Source: Caryophanales bacterium UBA2289
GTDB taxonomy: Bacteria; Bacillota_I; Bacilli_A; Izemoplasmatales; Hujiaoplasmataceae
NCBI GenBank assembly: GCA_002345505.1
Contig: DDWJ01000032.1
Span: 58,534 to 122,533 of the forward strand
Direction of reading: 5' to 3'
DNA: 64,000 nt
The position numbers were made by a program, and so were the translations under genes. Below, piece by piece: positions 1 through 9,231 of this stretch. The notes beneath the pieces are model-generated. The model saw only the letters and a list, made by a program, of their open reading frames with translations. It ran no database searches and was not told the DNA's origin. How positions within the stretch are numbered: the first letter of the stretch is position 1; the number at the start of each line of letters is the position of its first letter.

Positions 1-418
1 CTGTGATAAGCAAAGTATAATCAGACTCTAAACCTAATTCTTTGATAATCTTTCCGGCATAAACCATCGAAGCCATTCCGCCTTCTTGATCAGAAACGCC
101 TCTTCCGCCTATTTTACTTTCGTCTTCAAAACCTTCATATGGATCGAACAACCAGTTCTTAATCTCTCCAATACCAACAGTATCAATATGTGCATCCATC
201 GCAATGACATGTTTGCCATTGCCGATTCTACCAATGATGTTACCCATCTTGTCGATTCTAACTTCATCAAAACCAACGCGTTCCATTTCTTCTTTAATTC
301 TCAAGACAACAAGTTCTTCCCCAGAACTTTCAGAAGGAATTCTTATCATGTCTCTTAAAAATTTAGTCATCTCAGGTTCATATTTTTTACTTAGCTCTAA
401 AATCTTATTAAATTCCAT
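1..418 (-). CDS. ygeY: YgeY-type M20 metallohydrolase (3' part outside window)
   Basis: The reading frame starts at ATG 418 and runs off the left edge, giving 139 N-terminal residues. The M20 metal-site motif MDAHIDTVG and the following RGVSDQEGG block are the pattern of the YgeY family, called selenium-metabolism-linked hydrolases. M20 enzymes are cytoplasmic zinc/cobalt amidohydrolases or peptidases. In purine-degradation clusters YgeY is expected to cleave a late, ring-opened intermediate, but its exact substrate is not visible here. The start lies 2 nt after the stop of the PLP-enzyme gene, so it is the last gene seen in the minus-strand operon. The rest of the catalytic domain and the dimerisation domain lie outside the window. 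Confidence 0.85.
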   Translation of the reverse strand, partial: MEFNKILELSKKYEPEMTKFLRDMIRIPSESSGEELVVLRIKEEMERVGFDEVRIDKMGNIIGRIGNGKHVIAMDAHIDTVGIGEIKNWLFDPYEGFEDESKIGGRGVSDQEGGMASMVYAGKIIKELGLESDYTLLIT

Positions 419-420
419 AA

Positions 421-1779
421 TTATTCCTCACGCATTCTCTTAATAAGGTCATCGTAATGATGAATTAGTTCATACTCTTTGTCCCAAAAATCTTGATTCT
501 TCATTGCATCTAAATAAGCTTTTTGATAACCAAATTTCAACCAATCCTTTTCTTTTTGATGGAACAATTTTTCTTTTTGACTCAAGGGTCTATAATCGGC
601 TATATCACAAGTATTAGCTCTTAAGAATACATCTTTAAACCATCTTCTTAAAACGAAGTCTTCTGTTTCTAGATATCTCTTGTTTAAATCAGTTAAAACA
701 GTTTCATATCGATCATAACCGTCAGTTGCGATTGTTACAACATTATCATCAGGACCGAGTTTTAAATACTTTGCCATTTTAATTGCGCCTAAAATATTAC
801 AAATTCCTGATACTCCAAAAAGTTCTTTCATTTCTAAAGCAATATTTCTATCAACTCCATTTTCAACTAGAATATCAGTGCCATCATGAATTAACTTTAA
901 TCCTTGAACTGATTCTTCATCTTTAATAAGAGCGATAAAATCAGTATTCAAAACATTATGAATTAAGGTACACATTTTATCACCAATACCTTCAATACGG
1001 TGTTGACCTCTACCACCATTCATCAATGTAGAACATTCATAAGGCTCTAGAGCAACAACTTTTGATTCCGGGAAAACCTTTTTAATATGATCACCTGCCG
1101 CTAGAGTTCCGGCAGAACCAGGAGCTGAGGTGAACGCTGCTATACGGCCATTTCCAATCCCTTTAACCGCATCAACACATGCACTACCTGTCACGTGACG
1201 GTGGAATCTGTAGTTCGGTAAAAGTTCAAATTGAGCAAGTGATCTATTCTTAGGATTCTTCTTTAACTCGAAGGTTCTTTCAAGCGTTAAAATAACATCT
1301 GACTCCGTACCTGGAGTCAAGTCTAACTCAGCACCGTATCTTCTGATTCTTTCATATCTTTCTTTACTCATATTGTCTGGCATAATTACAATCGATTCAT
1401 ATTTCATCAAATTGCAAATATAAGAAACGCCGATTCCAAAGTTTCCTGTCGATGGTCCTAATATCGTGTGCTTACCAGGAATAATTGTTTGGTCAACGCA
1501 ACCTTCAATTAAAGTTGAATATGCCGGTCCCACTTTATGCGATCCGCTCGGATAATACTTTCCTAATAAAACGACAATGTTACACTCAACACCTGTTAGT
1601 TCTTTTGGAAGTACAATTTTGTGGACATTGTTTTCTTCATCCCGCCAATTAATGTTAAAAAGATTGATTGGATCAAGTTCATTATCCTTGTTTTCTAAAG
1701 CTCTTTTTCTTACTTTAGGATCAATTAATGATGGATGTGCCATCTCATCATAAGTTGGTCCAAATGGTATTTTACTCAT
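421..1779 (-). CDS. Fold-type II PLP-dependent lyase-like enzyme
   Basis: This 452-residue cytoplasmic protein belongs to the tryptophan-synthase-beta/cysteine-synthase fold. The PSGSHKVGPAY motif carries the predicted Schiff-base lysine (about K82), and GPSTGNFGIG near 108-117 is the phosphate/substrate loop. About 100 extra C-terminal residues, rich in charged and aromatic residues, follow the PLP domain. Its start overlaps the end of the second PLP gene by 8 nt, and ygeY follows 2 nt later. Diaminopropionate ammonia-lyase (YgeX) is the PLP enzyme usually found beside ygeY. This protein is a different, longer member of the fold and may do the equivalent alpha,beta-elimination step. The family is secure. 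The substrate is inferred from context only. Confidence 0.8.
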   Translation of the reverse strand: MSKIPFGPTYDEMAHPSLIDPKVRKRALENKDNELDPINLFNINWRDEENNVHKIVLPKELTGVECNIVVLLGKYYPSGSHKVGPAYSTLIEGCVDQTIIPGKHTILGPSTGNFGIGVSYICNLMKYESIVIMPDNMSKERYERIRRYGAELDLTPGTESDVILTLERTFELKKNPKNRSLAQFELLPNYRFHRHVTGSACVDAVKGIGNGRIAAFTSAPGSAGTLAAGDHIKKVFPESKVVALEPYECSTLMNGGRGQHRIEGIGDKMCTLIHNVLNTDFIALIKDEESVQGLKLIHDGTDILVENGVDRNIALEMKELFGVSGICNILGAIKMAKYLKLGPDDNVVTIATDGYDRYETVLTDLNKRYLETEDFVLRRWFKDVFLRANTCDIADYRPLSQKEKLFHQKEKDWLKFGYQKAYLDAMKNQDFWDKEYELIHHYDDLIKRMREE

Positions 1780-3058
1780 TTTTTAAGTCCTCTTTTCCTT
1801 TTGCATTCATATATTTAACCAGTTCTTCTAAACTATCACTTAAAAGACTAGGTTCATTCAAACTTTTTAAAGCACTGGCAGTGTCCTTAAGACCATTCCC
1901 AGTGATTATAACTGTAACAGTTTCTTCCTTATTAATAATGTTTGTTTCTATAGCTTTAATGAATCCTGCATAACTCGCAGCGGCAGCTGGTTCCGCAAAA
2001 ATTCCTTCCGAACTACCTAACTCTTTCATCGCTTCTTTAATTTCATCATCTGTTACTGCGATGAAATCCCCATTGCTTAACTTAACTGCATTCATACCCT
2101 TAATAGGGTTCCTTGGAATACCAACAGCTATACTATCGGCATATGTCAGTTCTTCAGTCTCTTCAAGTTTGCGGTTTTCTTTAAAAGCATCATAAAAAGG
2201 CGAACAACCAGAAGCTTGAACTCCAAGTATCTTAGGAATTTTCTTAATCATCTTTAAACTTAACAAATCAAAGAAGCCCTTATATACTCCCCCAATAGTA
2301 CAACCGTCTCCTACAGAAACTATAACCCAATCAGTTACTTTAAAATCCAACTGTTCAGCTATTTCTAAAGCAACAGTCTTCTTACCTTCAATCAGATTAG
2401 GATTTATTGCGGCGTTACGGTTATACCAACCATAATAATCAATCGCTTTTTTTGAAAGGCTATAAGCTTTCTTATAATCTCCATCCACCTTAATGACATC
2501 AGCGCCAAATGCTAATAGTTGCGCTAGTTTACCAATTGGAGCTCTTTTAGGAACGAAAATAACCGTTCTCAAACCCAATCGCGCTGCGTTTCCTGCTAAC
2601 GAAGAAGCTGCATTACCCGTTGAAGAACAAGCAACTACTTTCTTCCCTAACTCCAAAGCTTTAACACAAGCAATAACACTAGCTCGATCTTTTAAAGATT
2701 GAGTTGGATTAACTCCTTCATCTTTAAAATATAATTCGCTTACACCATATTTATCAACTAGTCTATTACTCTTTAATAGAGGGGTATATCCAACTCTTAA
2801 ACTATTCTTCGTAAACTCTGCTTTAACAGGTAAAAGCGGTAAATATCGCCAAATTGAGTAATCATTATTATTATCTAAACTTTCTTTATAAAAAACTTTC
2901 TTAATTTCTTGATAATCATACTCGATATCTAAAATCCCTTCATCCTTGCAAGTAGGACAAGTTAACATCTCCTCGTTTTTCGAATAAAACTTATTACATA
3001 GAGTACAACGATAACCTAAAACATAATTTTTAATTCTACTCACCAGCTTCCAATGCAA
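1772..3058 (-). CDS. Threonine synthase-like PLP enzyme with zinc ribbon
   Basis: This 428-residue fold-type II PLP enzyme has an N-terminal zinc-ribbon-like segment (Cys at about 18, 21, 34 and 37). The PLP lysine lies in NPTQSLKDRAS (about K123), followed by a CSSTGNAASSLAG phosphate loop, and GDGCTIGGVYKGF lies further on. These are threonine-synthase-family features, but there is no thrA/thrB context and the gene sits in a purine-catabolic operon, so true threonine synthesis is unlikely to be its role. The listed ATG lies inside the end of ade. GTG at 3043 (MSRIKNYVLG) is an alternative start. It overlaps the next PLP gene by 8 nt. Paralogous PLP enzymes in tandem suggest two amino-acid elimination or replacement steps. 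Confidence 0.8.
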   Translation of the reverse strand: MHWKLVSRIKNYVLGYRCTLCNKFYSKNEEMLTCPTCKDEGILDIEYDYQEIKKVFYKESLDNNNDYSIWRYLPLLPVKAEFTKNSLRVGYTPLLKSNRLVDKYGVSELYFKDEGVNPTQSLKDRASVIACVKALELGKKVVACSSTGNAASSLAGNAARLGLRTVIFVPKRAPIGKLAQLLAFGADVIKVDGDYKKAYSLSKKAIDYYGWYNRNAAINPNLIEGKKTVALEIAEQLDFKVTDWVIVSVGDGCTIGGVYKGFFDLLSLKMIKKIPKILGVQASGCSPFYDAFKENRKLEETEELTYADSIAVGIPRNPIKGMNAVKLSNGDFIAVTDDEIKEAMKELGSSEGIFAEPAAAASYAGFIKAIETNIINKEETVTVIITGNGLKDTASALKSLNEPSLLSDSLEELVKYMNAKGKEDLKNE

Positions 3059-4760
3059 TGATTTTATATTGACTTACATCAAATAATCCCAAATCTGTTA
3101 ATTTCAGTTCAGGAATAACCGCTAATGATAAAAATGCTAATTGTAAGAAAGGATCTTCAATTTCGTCATTAACTCCAAGATTTCTAATTAACTTCTCCAA
3201 ACTTACTAAACGCTCTTCGACATACTCGATATTCTCGCTAGACATTAATCCAGCAACTTCTAGTTTTAAATAATCTAATACTTTATTATCGCTAACTAAA
3301 ACAATACCACCGCCAATATCTTTAATTTTTCGAATCGCTAATAACATATCCGAATCATTATCCCCTAAACAAATCAAGTTATGAGAATCATGAGCTATAG
3401 TCATAGCTAAAGCTCCATTTTTCAATCCATAACCTTTAACAATACCTTTACCGATATTGCCACTTCTTTTATGTCTCTCAATAACACACAGCTTTAATAA
3501 GCCAGGATTATTCTTAGCTAAAAATAATCCCTCATCTAAAACTACTTTTTCATTTAGTTTATTCGTTGTGACATTATTCTTAACCAAACCCATAACATTA
3601 ACAAAGTCGTTCTTCAATTTTATACTTAAGTCAATAGAATCAACATCAATATTGACAGTATCAACAACTTTACTTATATCAATTTTAACGGGTTGAATTA
3701 ATAATTCGTGATCTTTTAAAATCAATGCTCCATTCTTAAAAACATGTTCTACATTGATTTTATTTAAATCTTTGAAGCAAATTATATCAGCTTTTTTTCC
3801 CGGCGATAAAGCTCCAACACTTCGCAAATTATAACATTCTGCGATATTTAATGTAGCCATTGAAATCGCTTCAATTGGGTCTATTCCATTATTTATCGCA
3901 ATATTAATATTATTGTCGATGTGTCCGGTTTTATTAATATCGCTAGGATGTAAATCATCACTACAAAACATGATTCGGTTATAATATTTTGAGTCTAATC
4001 CGCCTAAAAGATCTGTGACATTCTTTGTTTGCGAACCTTCTCTTAAATGTACATACATCCCTAGTTTAACCTTTTCAATCAGTTCCCTTGGCGTTGTACA
4101 TTCATGATCAGTTTTTATTCCATTTAACCTATAAGCATTAAGATTTTTACCACTTACCTCAGGTGCATGACCATCGATAACTAAATCCTTGAAGGTATCT
4201 ATCTTTTCAAGAACATCCGTCTCGCCGTTAATAGCGCCAGGATAATCCATCATTTCCCCTAAGCCTAAAACATTCTCATACTGCTTATATTTTTCAATGT
4301 CTTTAGCTTTAAGGATTGCTCCAGAAGTCTCAAATGGTGTTGAAGGTACACAAGACGGAATCATCATAAAACAATCGATTCCCGATTCTTTAGCTACATC
4401 AAGCATAAAATCAATTCCTGTATTCCCCAAAACATTAGCAATCTCATGACAATCAGCGACCACTGAAGTTGTTCCTCTTTTTAGAACAGCTCTAGCATAA
4501 TTATTCGGTGTTAACATACTTGATTCAATATGAACATGACCATCAATAAAACCAGGGGCAATAAAGTACCCGCTTAAATCCATTTCTTCTTTTCCGGAAT
4601 AATCGCCAATACCAATGATTTTTCCATCAGCTATCGCTAAATTACCCAAATCAATATCCTTTGTATAAACATTGATAATTTTTGCGTTTTTTATTACTAG
4701 GTCAGCTAATTCTTCACCCCTAGCAATTGCTAGTAATCGCCTTTTATCCAATCTAAGCAC
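3036..4760 (-). CDS. ade: Adenine deaminase
   Basis: Converts adenine to hypoxanthine and ammonia (EC 3.5.4.2), feeding the xanthine dehydrogenases of the same operon. The length (574 residues) matches bacterial Ade. Amidohydrolase motifs are in order: GFIDGHVHIESS (metal His at about 75 and 77), ADCHEIANVLG, DGHAPEVSGKNLNAY, TDHECTTP and CSDDLHPSD, then the C-terminal Ade-specific domain. The first in-frame codon shown is GTG 4760, directly against the purine-rich GGGG. TTG at 4751 (MDKRRLLAIARGEE) has better Shine-Dalgarno spacing (AGGGG, 8 nt) and may be the real start. The gene follows the FAD-subunit stop without a gap and overlaps the threonine-synthase-like gene by about 20 nt. Confidence 0.95.
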   Translation of the reverse strand: MLRLDKRRLLAIARGEELADLVIKNAKIINVYTKDIDLGNLAIADGKIIGIGDYSGKEEMDLSGYFIAPGFIDGHVHIESSMLTPNNYARAVLKRGTTSVVADCHEIANVLGNTGIDFMLDVAKESGIDCFMMIPSCVPSTPFETSGAILKAKDIEKYKQYENVLGLGEMMDYPGAINGETDVLEKIDTFKDLVIDGHAPEVSGKNLNAYRLNGIKTDHECTTPRELIEKVKLGMYVHLREGSQTKNVTDLLGGLDSKYYNRIMFCSDDLHPSDINKTGHIDNNINIAINNGIDPIEAISMATLNIAECYNLRSVGALSPGKKADIICFKDLNKINVEHVFKNGALILKDHELLIQPVKIDISKVVDTVNIDVDSIDLSIKLKNDFVNVMGLVKNNVTTNKLNEKVVLDEGLFLAKNNPGLLKLCVIERHKRSGNIGKGIVKGYGLKNGALAMTIAHDSHNLICLGDNDSDMLLAIRKIKDIGGGIVLVSDNKVLDYLKLEVAGLMSSENIEYVEERLVSLEKLIRNLGVNDEIEDPFLQLAFLSLAVIPELKLTDLGLFDVSQYKIIALEAGE

Positions 4761-4762
4761 CC

Positions 4763-5605
4763 CTATTCAATATTCTCAATAAATGACCTCAATAATTTTA
4801 AAGATATATTCTTACGATATTCTTTATTTGATCTTTGATCATCTATCGGTATAATAAATTCGTCATACCAAACCAATATCTCATCAATCATTTCTTTAAC
4901 TTTTGTCACAGTTTTACCAATAAGTCTCTCCTCTAACTCTCTTCTTCTTACAACACTTACATTAACGGCACCAAATGCAAATCTAATATCTTCAATAATA
5001 TTCGATTCTAATCGGTAAGCCCCTGCAAAAGACAGTTTGGAAATAGCATCACTTAATCTTGGACCAACTTTCTTAAAATAGCAATCACTAAACTTCAACT
5101 TTGGAATGATAACTTCAGTGATTAACTCATTCTTACTAAGATCAATCTTTCTAACTCCTTTAATAAAATCAATCAAAGCAACTCTTCTTACACTACTAGC
5201 TGACCTTATTTCAACCAGAGCATCAAGAAGATATAAAGGCACTAATGAATCTCCGGCAGGAGATGCATTACCGATATTTCCGGCCAAAGTCGCGGTATGT
5301 CTAATTGCTGGAGAAGCCATTTCTAATATCGTATCTCTTAATAAACTTGGAACAAGTTCATTCTCCATAATCATTTCTAATGAACAACAACTACCGATAT
5401 AAACGAACATGTCATCTTCATATATTCTCTTAAGCTCATTAATATTACTTATATAAATCACATCCGATTTAAAACCGATTGACATTGAAGTATGTGAACG
5501 GTTTTGAATCAACATATCCGTTCCTCCAGCTACAATTTTTACATCATGTTTAGCTAAAATTTCTAAACATTCTTCCAGCGTTAAAGGCAAATAAGAATTT
5601 ACCAT
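4763..5605 (-). CDS. Molybdenum hydroxylase FAD-binding subunit (set 1)
   Basis: This 280-residue CoxM/XdhB-type subunit passes electrons from the 2Fe-2S clusters through FAD to NAD+ or another acceptor. The N-terminal VAGGTD (FAD pyrophosphate loop) and LAGNIGNASPAGD (second FAD loop) are both intact. The C-terminal CO_deh_flav domain carries the usual NKEYRK segment. The ATG at 5605 overlaps the 2Fe-2S subunit gene by 7 nt and has an AGGTGA ribosome site. With the next two upstream genes it forms a complete heterotrimeric hydroxylase. By context, the substrate is a purine such as hypoxanthine or xanthine. Confidence 0.9.
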   Translation of the reverse strand: MVNSYLPLTLEECLEILAKHDVKIVAGGTDMLIQNRSHTSMSIGFKSDVIYISNINELKRIYEDDMFVYIGSCCSLEMIMENELVPSLLRDTILEMASPAIRHTATLAGNIGNASPAGDSLVPLYLLDALVEIRSASSVRRVALIDFIKGVRKIDLSKNELITEVIIPKLKFSDCYFKKVGPRLSDAISKLSFAGAYRLESNIIEDIRFAFGAVNVSVVRRRELEERLIGKTVTKVKEMIDEILVWYDEFIIPIDDQRSNKEYRKNISLKLLRSFIENIE

Positions 5606-6072
5606 AGTCCTTCACCTGTTTTAGAGGCTATCTTAACAGCTTCAATTATTAAATTATAACCAGTGCATCGACAAAGATTACCAGATAGGCCAATCTTTAT
5701 TTCAAAATCAGTCGGGTTTAAATTTTTATTAAGCAAACTCTCAGTCGCTATAATCATACCAGGAGTACAAAAACCGCACTGAACCCCTCCAGCTTTTGCA
5801 AAAGCATCCTTAATAACTTCATATCTTTTAGTCTTGGAAAACCCCTCAATAGTGACGATTTCCTTATCTAGAACATTCGCTAGAGGAACTGAACAAGAGT
5901 TAACTATCTCTTGATTCATAAGTACCGCACAAGCTCCACATTCACCTTCACCGCAGCCTTCTTTAGGGCCGGTCAAATTGAAATCATCTCTTAAAACATC
6001 CAATAATCTTCTGCTTGGATCAGTATCTATTTCTTTTAATTCTCCATTAAGTTTAAATTTAATTTTCGCCAT
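5599..6072 (-). CDS. Molybdenum hydroxylase [2Fe-2S] subunit (set 1)
   Basis: This 157-residue small subunit has two iron-sulphur domains. The N-terminal plant-ferredoxin-like domain has GCGEGECGACAVL plus a later Cys. The C-terminal helical domain has the canonical QCGFCTPGM and GNLCRCTGY motifs. All eight cluster cysteines are present, so both [2Fe-2S] centres should form. It relays electrons from the Mo site to FAD. It overlaps the Mo-subunit gene by 14 nt and the FAD-subunit gene by 7 nt, which indicates translational coupling. Confidence 0.93.
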   Translation of the reverse strand: MAKIKFKLNGELKEIDTDPSRRLLDVLRDDFNLTGPKEGCGEGECGACAVLMNQEIVNSCSVPLANVLDKEIVTIEGFSKTKRYEVIKDAFAKAGGVQCGFCTPGMIIATESLLNKNLNPTDFEIKIGLSGNLCRCTGYNLIIEAVKIASKTGEGLW

Positions 6073-8140
6073 TATTTATCAACTCCATTATGTATTCCGG
6101 AGTTACCGGAATCTTAAAGACTTTTTTCTTAATTGCTTGTTCAATTGCCATAGCAACCGCAGGTGCTCCGCCAATTAAACTAAGCTCACCAACACCTTTA
6201 GCCCCATAAGGACCATAGGCATAAGGGTTTTCAAATAGATAAGTTTCCATCGGACACATATCCATTGCGGTAGGGATAATATAATCAGTCATATTCTTCT
6301 GCATGATCTTACCACGTTTATGGTTCATCACTTCTAAATAGCCATAAGCTAATCCTTGAGCTAAACCACCATCAGCTTGACCCATTACAATTCTTTCATC
6401 GATAGCTTTTCCGATATCATAAACAGACCAAGTTTTTTTAATATTAACTTGATAAGTATCTTTATCAACTTCGACTTCGACAACATTTACTCCCCAAGAG
6501 TAAGCTGGATAAGCATCACCCTTAAAGCTTGCTTCATCATATTTTATGTATTCCGGTTGTTCATACTGTTTAAAAACGGTAAATGTTTCTTCATTGAAAC
6601 GTTCTTTAACCTCTTTAGCAGCTCTAGCGACAATCCCACCAACAATCATCATTGTTCTTGAAGCTACTGTCGGACCTGAATCAGGAACAAAATCCGTATC
6701 TGGGTTATCAAAAATCACTCTTTCGATATCGATATCTAAAATGTGTGCGACTAACTTTCTAAAACTTGTCTTTACACCTTGACCCATATCAACAGCCGCA
6801 ATTAATATATAGACTTTATCTTGATCTTTCTTTAATTTAACCTTTGCCTTAATGTGATTTTGTTCGCCAGAACCAGTGAATCCGCAACCATGGAAAAACA
6901 AACTCATTCCAATACCTTTAAAACTACTATCTTCATAATCTTTACGTTTTTTAATATAATCCGATTCTTTAATAACTTTTTCAACCATCTCTGGCATCAA
7001 AACCGGATCCCTAAAAATCCCCATTGTTGAAGTGAAATCATTTTGCCTTGCCAAATGATTTAACTTAAACTTAAGCGAATCTAGTTTCAATCTCTTTGCG
7101 ACATGTTCAAAAAACATTTCTACCGCAAAAAACATCTGTGGTGCACCAAATCCTCTAAAAGCGCCGTTAGGAACTGTATTAGTTCTGAATACATCACCGC
7201 TAATATCTAAATGTTCAATCGAATAAGCGCCGGTACAAGCAATCAAAGCCCGAGATAAAACCACTCCACTCAAGCCAATATTAGCTCCACCATCAATTCC
7301 CACTACCGCTTTCAAACCATAAATACGATTATTCTTAATATACCCTACAAAATTAACCCTTGAAGGATGTCTTTTAGTAGTGACTAGCATATCTTCTTCA
7401 CGTTCATATATCAATTGAATCGGTTTCTTAATTTTACTAATCGCAACGGCTAACTGACAACCAATCAAAGAAGGAAATTCTTCTTTACCACCAAAAGCAC
7501 CACCTACAGTAGCTTGAATAATCCTCACTTTATCTTCAGCGGCTCCTAAAGCTTGAATAACCGCATTTTTTACATAATAGGGACACTGAATCGATCCGAC
7601 CAACGTGACTTTATCTTCCTCAGGATAACCAATAAAACCTTGTGTTTCTATATAAGCTTGTTCCTGATAAGAAGTTTCATAATTATATTCAATCCTATCT
7701 AATCCACGAAAAGCGTTCAAACCATCTCCTTTGTCAAAATGATAATGAACAACACTATCAGTCCAATCAAATGCAGGTTCTTCTTCTTGATAAGATATTT
7801 TAACTTGTTTCAATAAATCATTTAAAACTTCCTTCTTCGGTCCAACAATAAGCGAAATCGGTTCATACAAATAAGTAATCTTTCCACTAGTAAAAACAGG
7901 CATATCATCATAGATAACCTTTACTATATTCTTGCCGGGAACGTCTCGGTGATCAACTATGAAATACCCTTCCGGTAAAACCGGGTATTCAATCTTTAAA
8001 ATCTCGCCCTTGGCAATGCTCGATCTAACTGTAAAAGCATAAAGCATTCCCTCTATCTTATAATCAGCGACATACATTGCTTTGCCACTGCATTTATCTT
8101 CATTGTCTACTTTATTAATTGGTATTGATATATCCTTCAA
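6059..8140 (-). CDS. Molybdenum hydroxylase catalytic Mo subunit (set 1, XdhA/XdhD-like)
   Basis: This catalytic subunit of about 693 residues binds the molybdopterin cofactor and hydroxylates N-heterocycles. Visible motifs are YQEQAYIET (substrate-pocket Glu region), VGGAFGGKEE, PNGAFRGFGAPQ, the QG segments, and GAKGVGELSL with the catalytic base Glu near the C terminus. A GTG at 8149 is in frame but abuts the ribosome site. AAGGAG followed by 8 nt and TTG at 8140 (MKDISIPINK) is the better start, so the start is set there. It lies 5 nt after the Fe-S flavoprotein gene. Because the operon holds two complete hydroxylases, this one may act on a different purine, or at a different ring position, from set 2. 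That division is inference. Confidence 0.9.
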   Translation of the reverse strand: MKDISIPINKVDNEDKCSGKAMYVADYKIEGMLYAFTVRSSIAKGEILKIEYPVLPEGYFIVDHRDVPGKNIVKVIYDDMPVFTSGKITYLYEPISLIVGPKKEVLNDLLKQVKISYQEEEPAFDWTDSVVHYHFDKGDGLNAFRGLDRIEYNYETSYQEQAYIETQGFIGYPEEDKVTLVGSIQCPYYVKNAVIQALGAAEDKVRIIQATVGGAFGGKEEFPSLIGCQLAVAISKIKKPIQLIYEREEDMLVTTKRHPSRVNFVGYIKNNRIYGLKAVVGIDGGANIGLSGVVLSRALIACTGAYSIEHLDISGDVFRTNTVPNGAFRGFGAPQMFFAVEMFFEHVAKRLKLDSLKFKLNHLARQNDFTSTMGIFRDPVLMPEMVEKVIKESDYIKKRKDYEDSSFKGIGMSLFFHGCGFTGSGEQNHIKAKVKLKKDQDKVYILIAAVDMGQGVKTSFRKLVAHILDIDIERVIFDNPDTDFVPDSGPTVASRTMMIVGGIVARAAKEVKERFNEETFTVFKQYEQPEYIKYDEASFKGDAYPAYSWGVNVVEVEVDKDTYQVNIKKTWSVYDIGKAIDERIVMGQADGGLAQGLAYGYLEVMNHKRGKIMQKNMTDYIIPTAMDMCPMETYLFENPYAYGPYGAKGVGELSLIGGAPAVAMAIEQAIKKKVFKIPVTPEYIMELINNGEN

Positions 8141-8145
8141 AGTAA

Positions 8146-9231
8146 TCACTCCTTATTAAAACTTATCGCTCCCGTAGGACACTTAGCTATACATAAACCA
8201 CACTCGAAACATTTTTCTGGATTAAATGTAATTACTCCTGGATAGGAAATAGCGAAATATGGACATATTTTTTCACAAAGCATACAATCAATACATTTAT
8301 CTTTATCTAATACTGGTAGAGATTGTTTATAAACTACTTCCTTTTTTAAGCCATGATTGATAACTTCTTCAATCGAATTAAATCCATACTTTTCAAGTTG
8401 TTTAGGCAAATCTTTAATAATCTTCGAATACAAATCTTTACCATACAGAAGTGCTGCTGAAAGCATTTGAACTGCACTCGCTCCAGCTAATAAAAATTCT
8501 AATACATCTTCAGCACTCTTTATTCCACCTACACCAATCACTGTAAGTGAAGGTTCAGCTTGTTTAATCTTATAAATCGTTGCCAAAGCAATTGGTTTTA
8601 TTGCTGGACCACTTGTCCAAACAAATCCTTTTTCATTTCCATAGATAATTTTTCTATCCTTAATATCAATCTTCATTGTCGGTCCTAAAGAATTAATCGC
8701 TACTACACCATTAGCTCCAGCTTCTTTAATCGCTTTAGCAAAACCTTCCGGATTTGGAATATGTGGACTAATTTTCATGTAAATCGGTTTATCAGTATTA
8801 CTTCTAATCGCTCTTACGGTATCCTGAATAACGCTTAAATCAGTACCTACATAATGAGTAGAGATTTCATAAGCATCCGCAAATTTATCAACCTTAGGCA
8901 CTAAAAATTCCATATCTTCTTTAGTGTATCCTAAACTTACAATCAATGGTCGGTCTTTATCTTTATGAAAAGCAGGCAATATCTCATCGACCCAAACTTT
9001 ATAACTCAATTCACTCCAAAGCTCGCTATTCATGATGAATGTTTTGTCACCATATATGCATGGTTTTGGAATATGCGGGAGTTCTTTGGAAATTGTCTTT
9101 GTAACAATACCTCCACAACCTTGTTCGACCAAGTAATTCAATTTAGCCAAATCGCCATTCAAAGGTCCCGCTGCTGGCATCAAAGGATTCTTAAAAGTCA
9201 TCCCATCAAAACTAGTACTTAAATTTAACAT
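8146..9231 (-). CDS. Dihydroorotate/dihydropyrimidine dehydrogenase-like flavoprotein with two [4Fe-4S] clusters
   Basis: This protein of about 361 residues has an N-terminal FMN-binding TIM barrel of the DHODH/PreA type (NPLMPAAGP, YMKISPHIPNP, GVGGIKSAEDVLEFLLAGASAVQ given here in parts: GVGGIKSAEDV and LLAGASAVQ). The C-terminal ferredoxin part carries CIDCMLCEKICP and CFECGLCIAKCP. Such enzymes reduce or oxidise C=C or C=N bonds of pyrimidine-like rings. In this operon it may take the reductive ring-opening role held elsewhere by YgfK, which also has a DHODH-like and Fe-S architecture. An in-frame ATG at 9246 overlaps the AAGGAGG ribosome site, so ATG 9231 (MLNLSTSF) is chosen. It ends with TGA and overlaps ssnA. 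Confidence 0.82.
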   Translation of the reverse strand: MLNLSTSFDGMTFKNPLMPAAGPLNGDLAKLNYLVEQGCGGIVTKTISKELPHIPKPCIYGDKTFIMNSELWSELSYKVWVDEILPAFHKDKDRPLIVSLGYTKEDMEFLVPKVDKFADAYEISTHYVGTDLSVIQDTVRAIRSNTDKPIYMKISPHIPNPEGFAKAIKEAGANGVVAINSLGPTMKIDIKDRKIIYGNEKGFVWTSGPAIKPIALATIYKIKQAEPSLTVIGVGGIKSAEDVLEFLLAGASAVQMLSAALLYGKDLYSKIIKDLPKQLEKYGFNSIEEVINHGLKKEVVYKQSLPVLDKDKCIDCMLCEKICPYFAISYPGVITFNPEKCFECGLCIAKCPTGAISFNKE

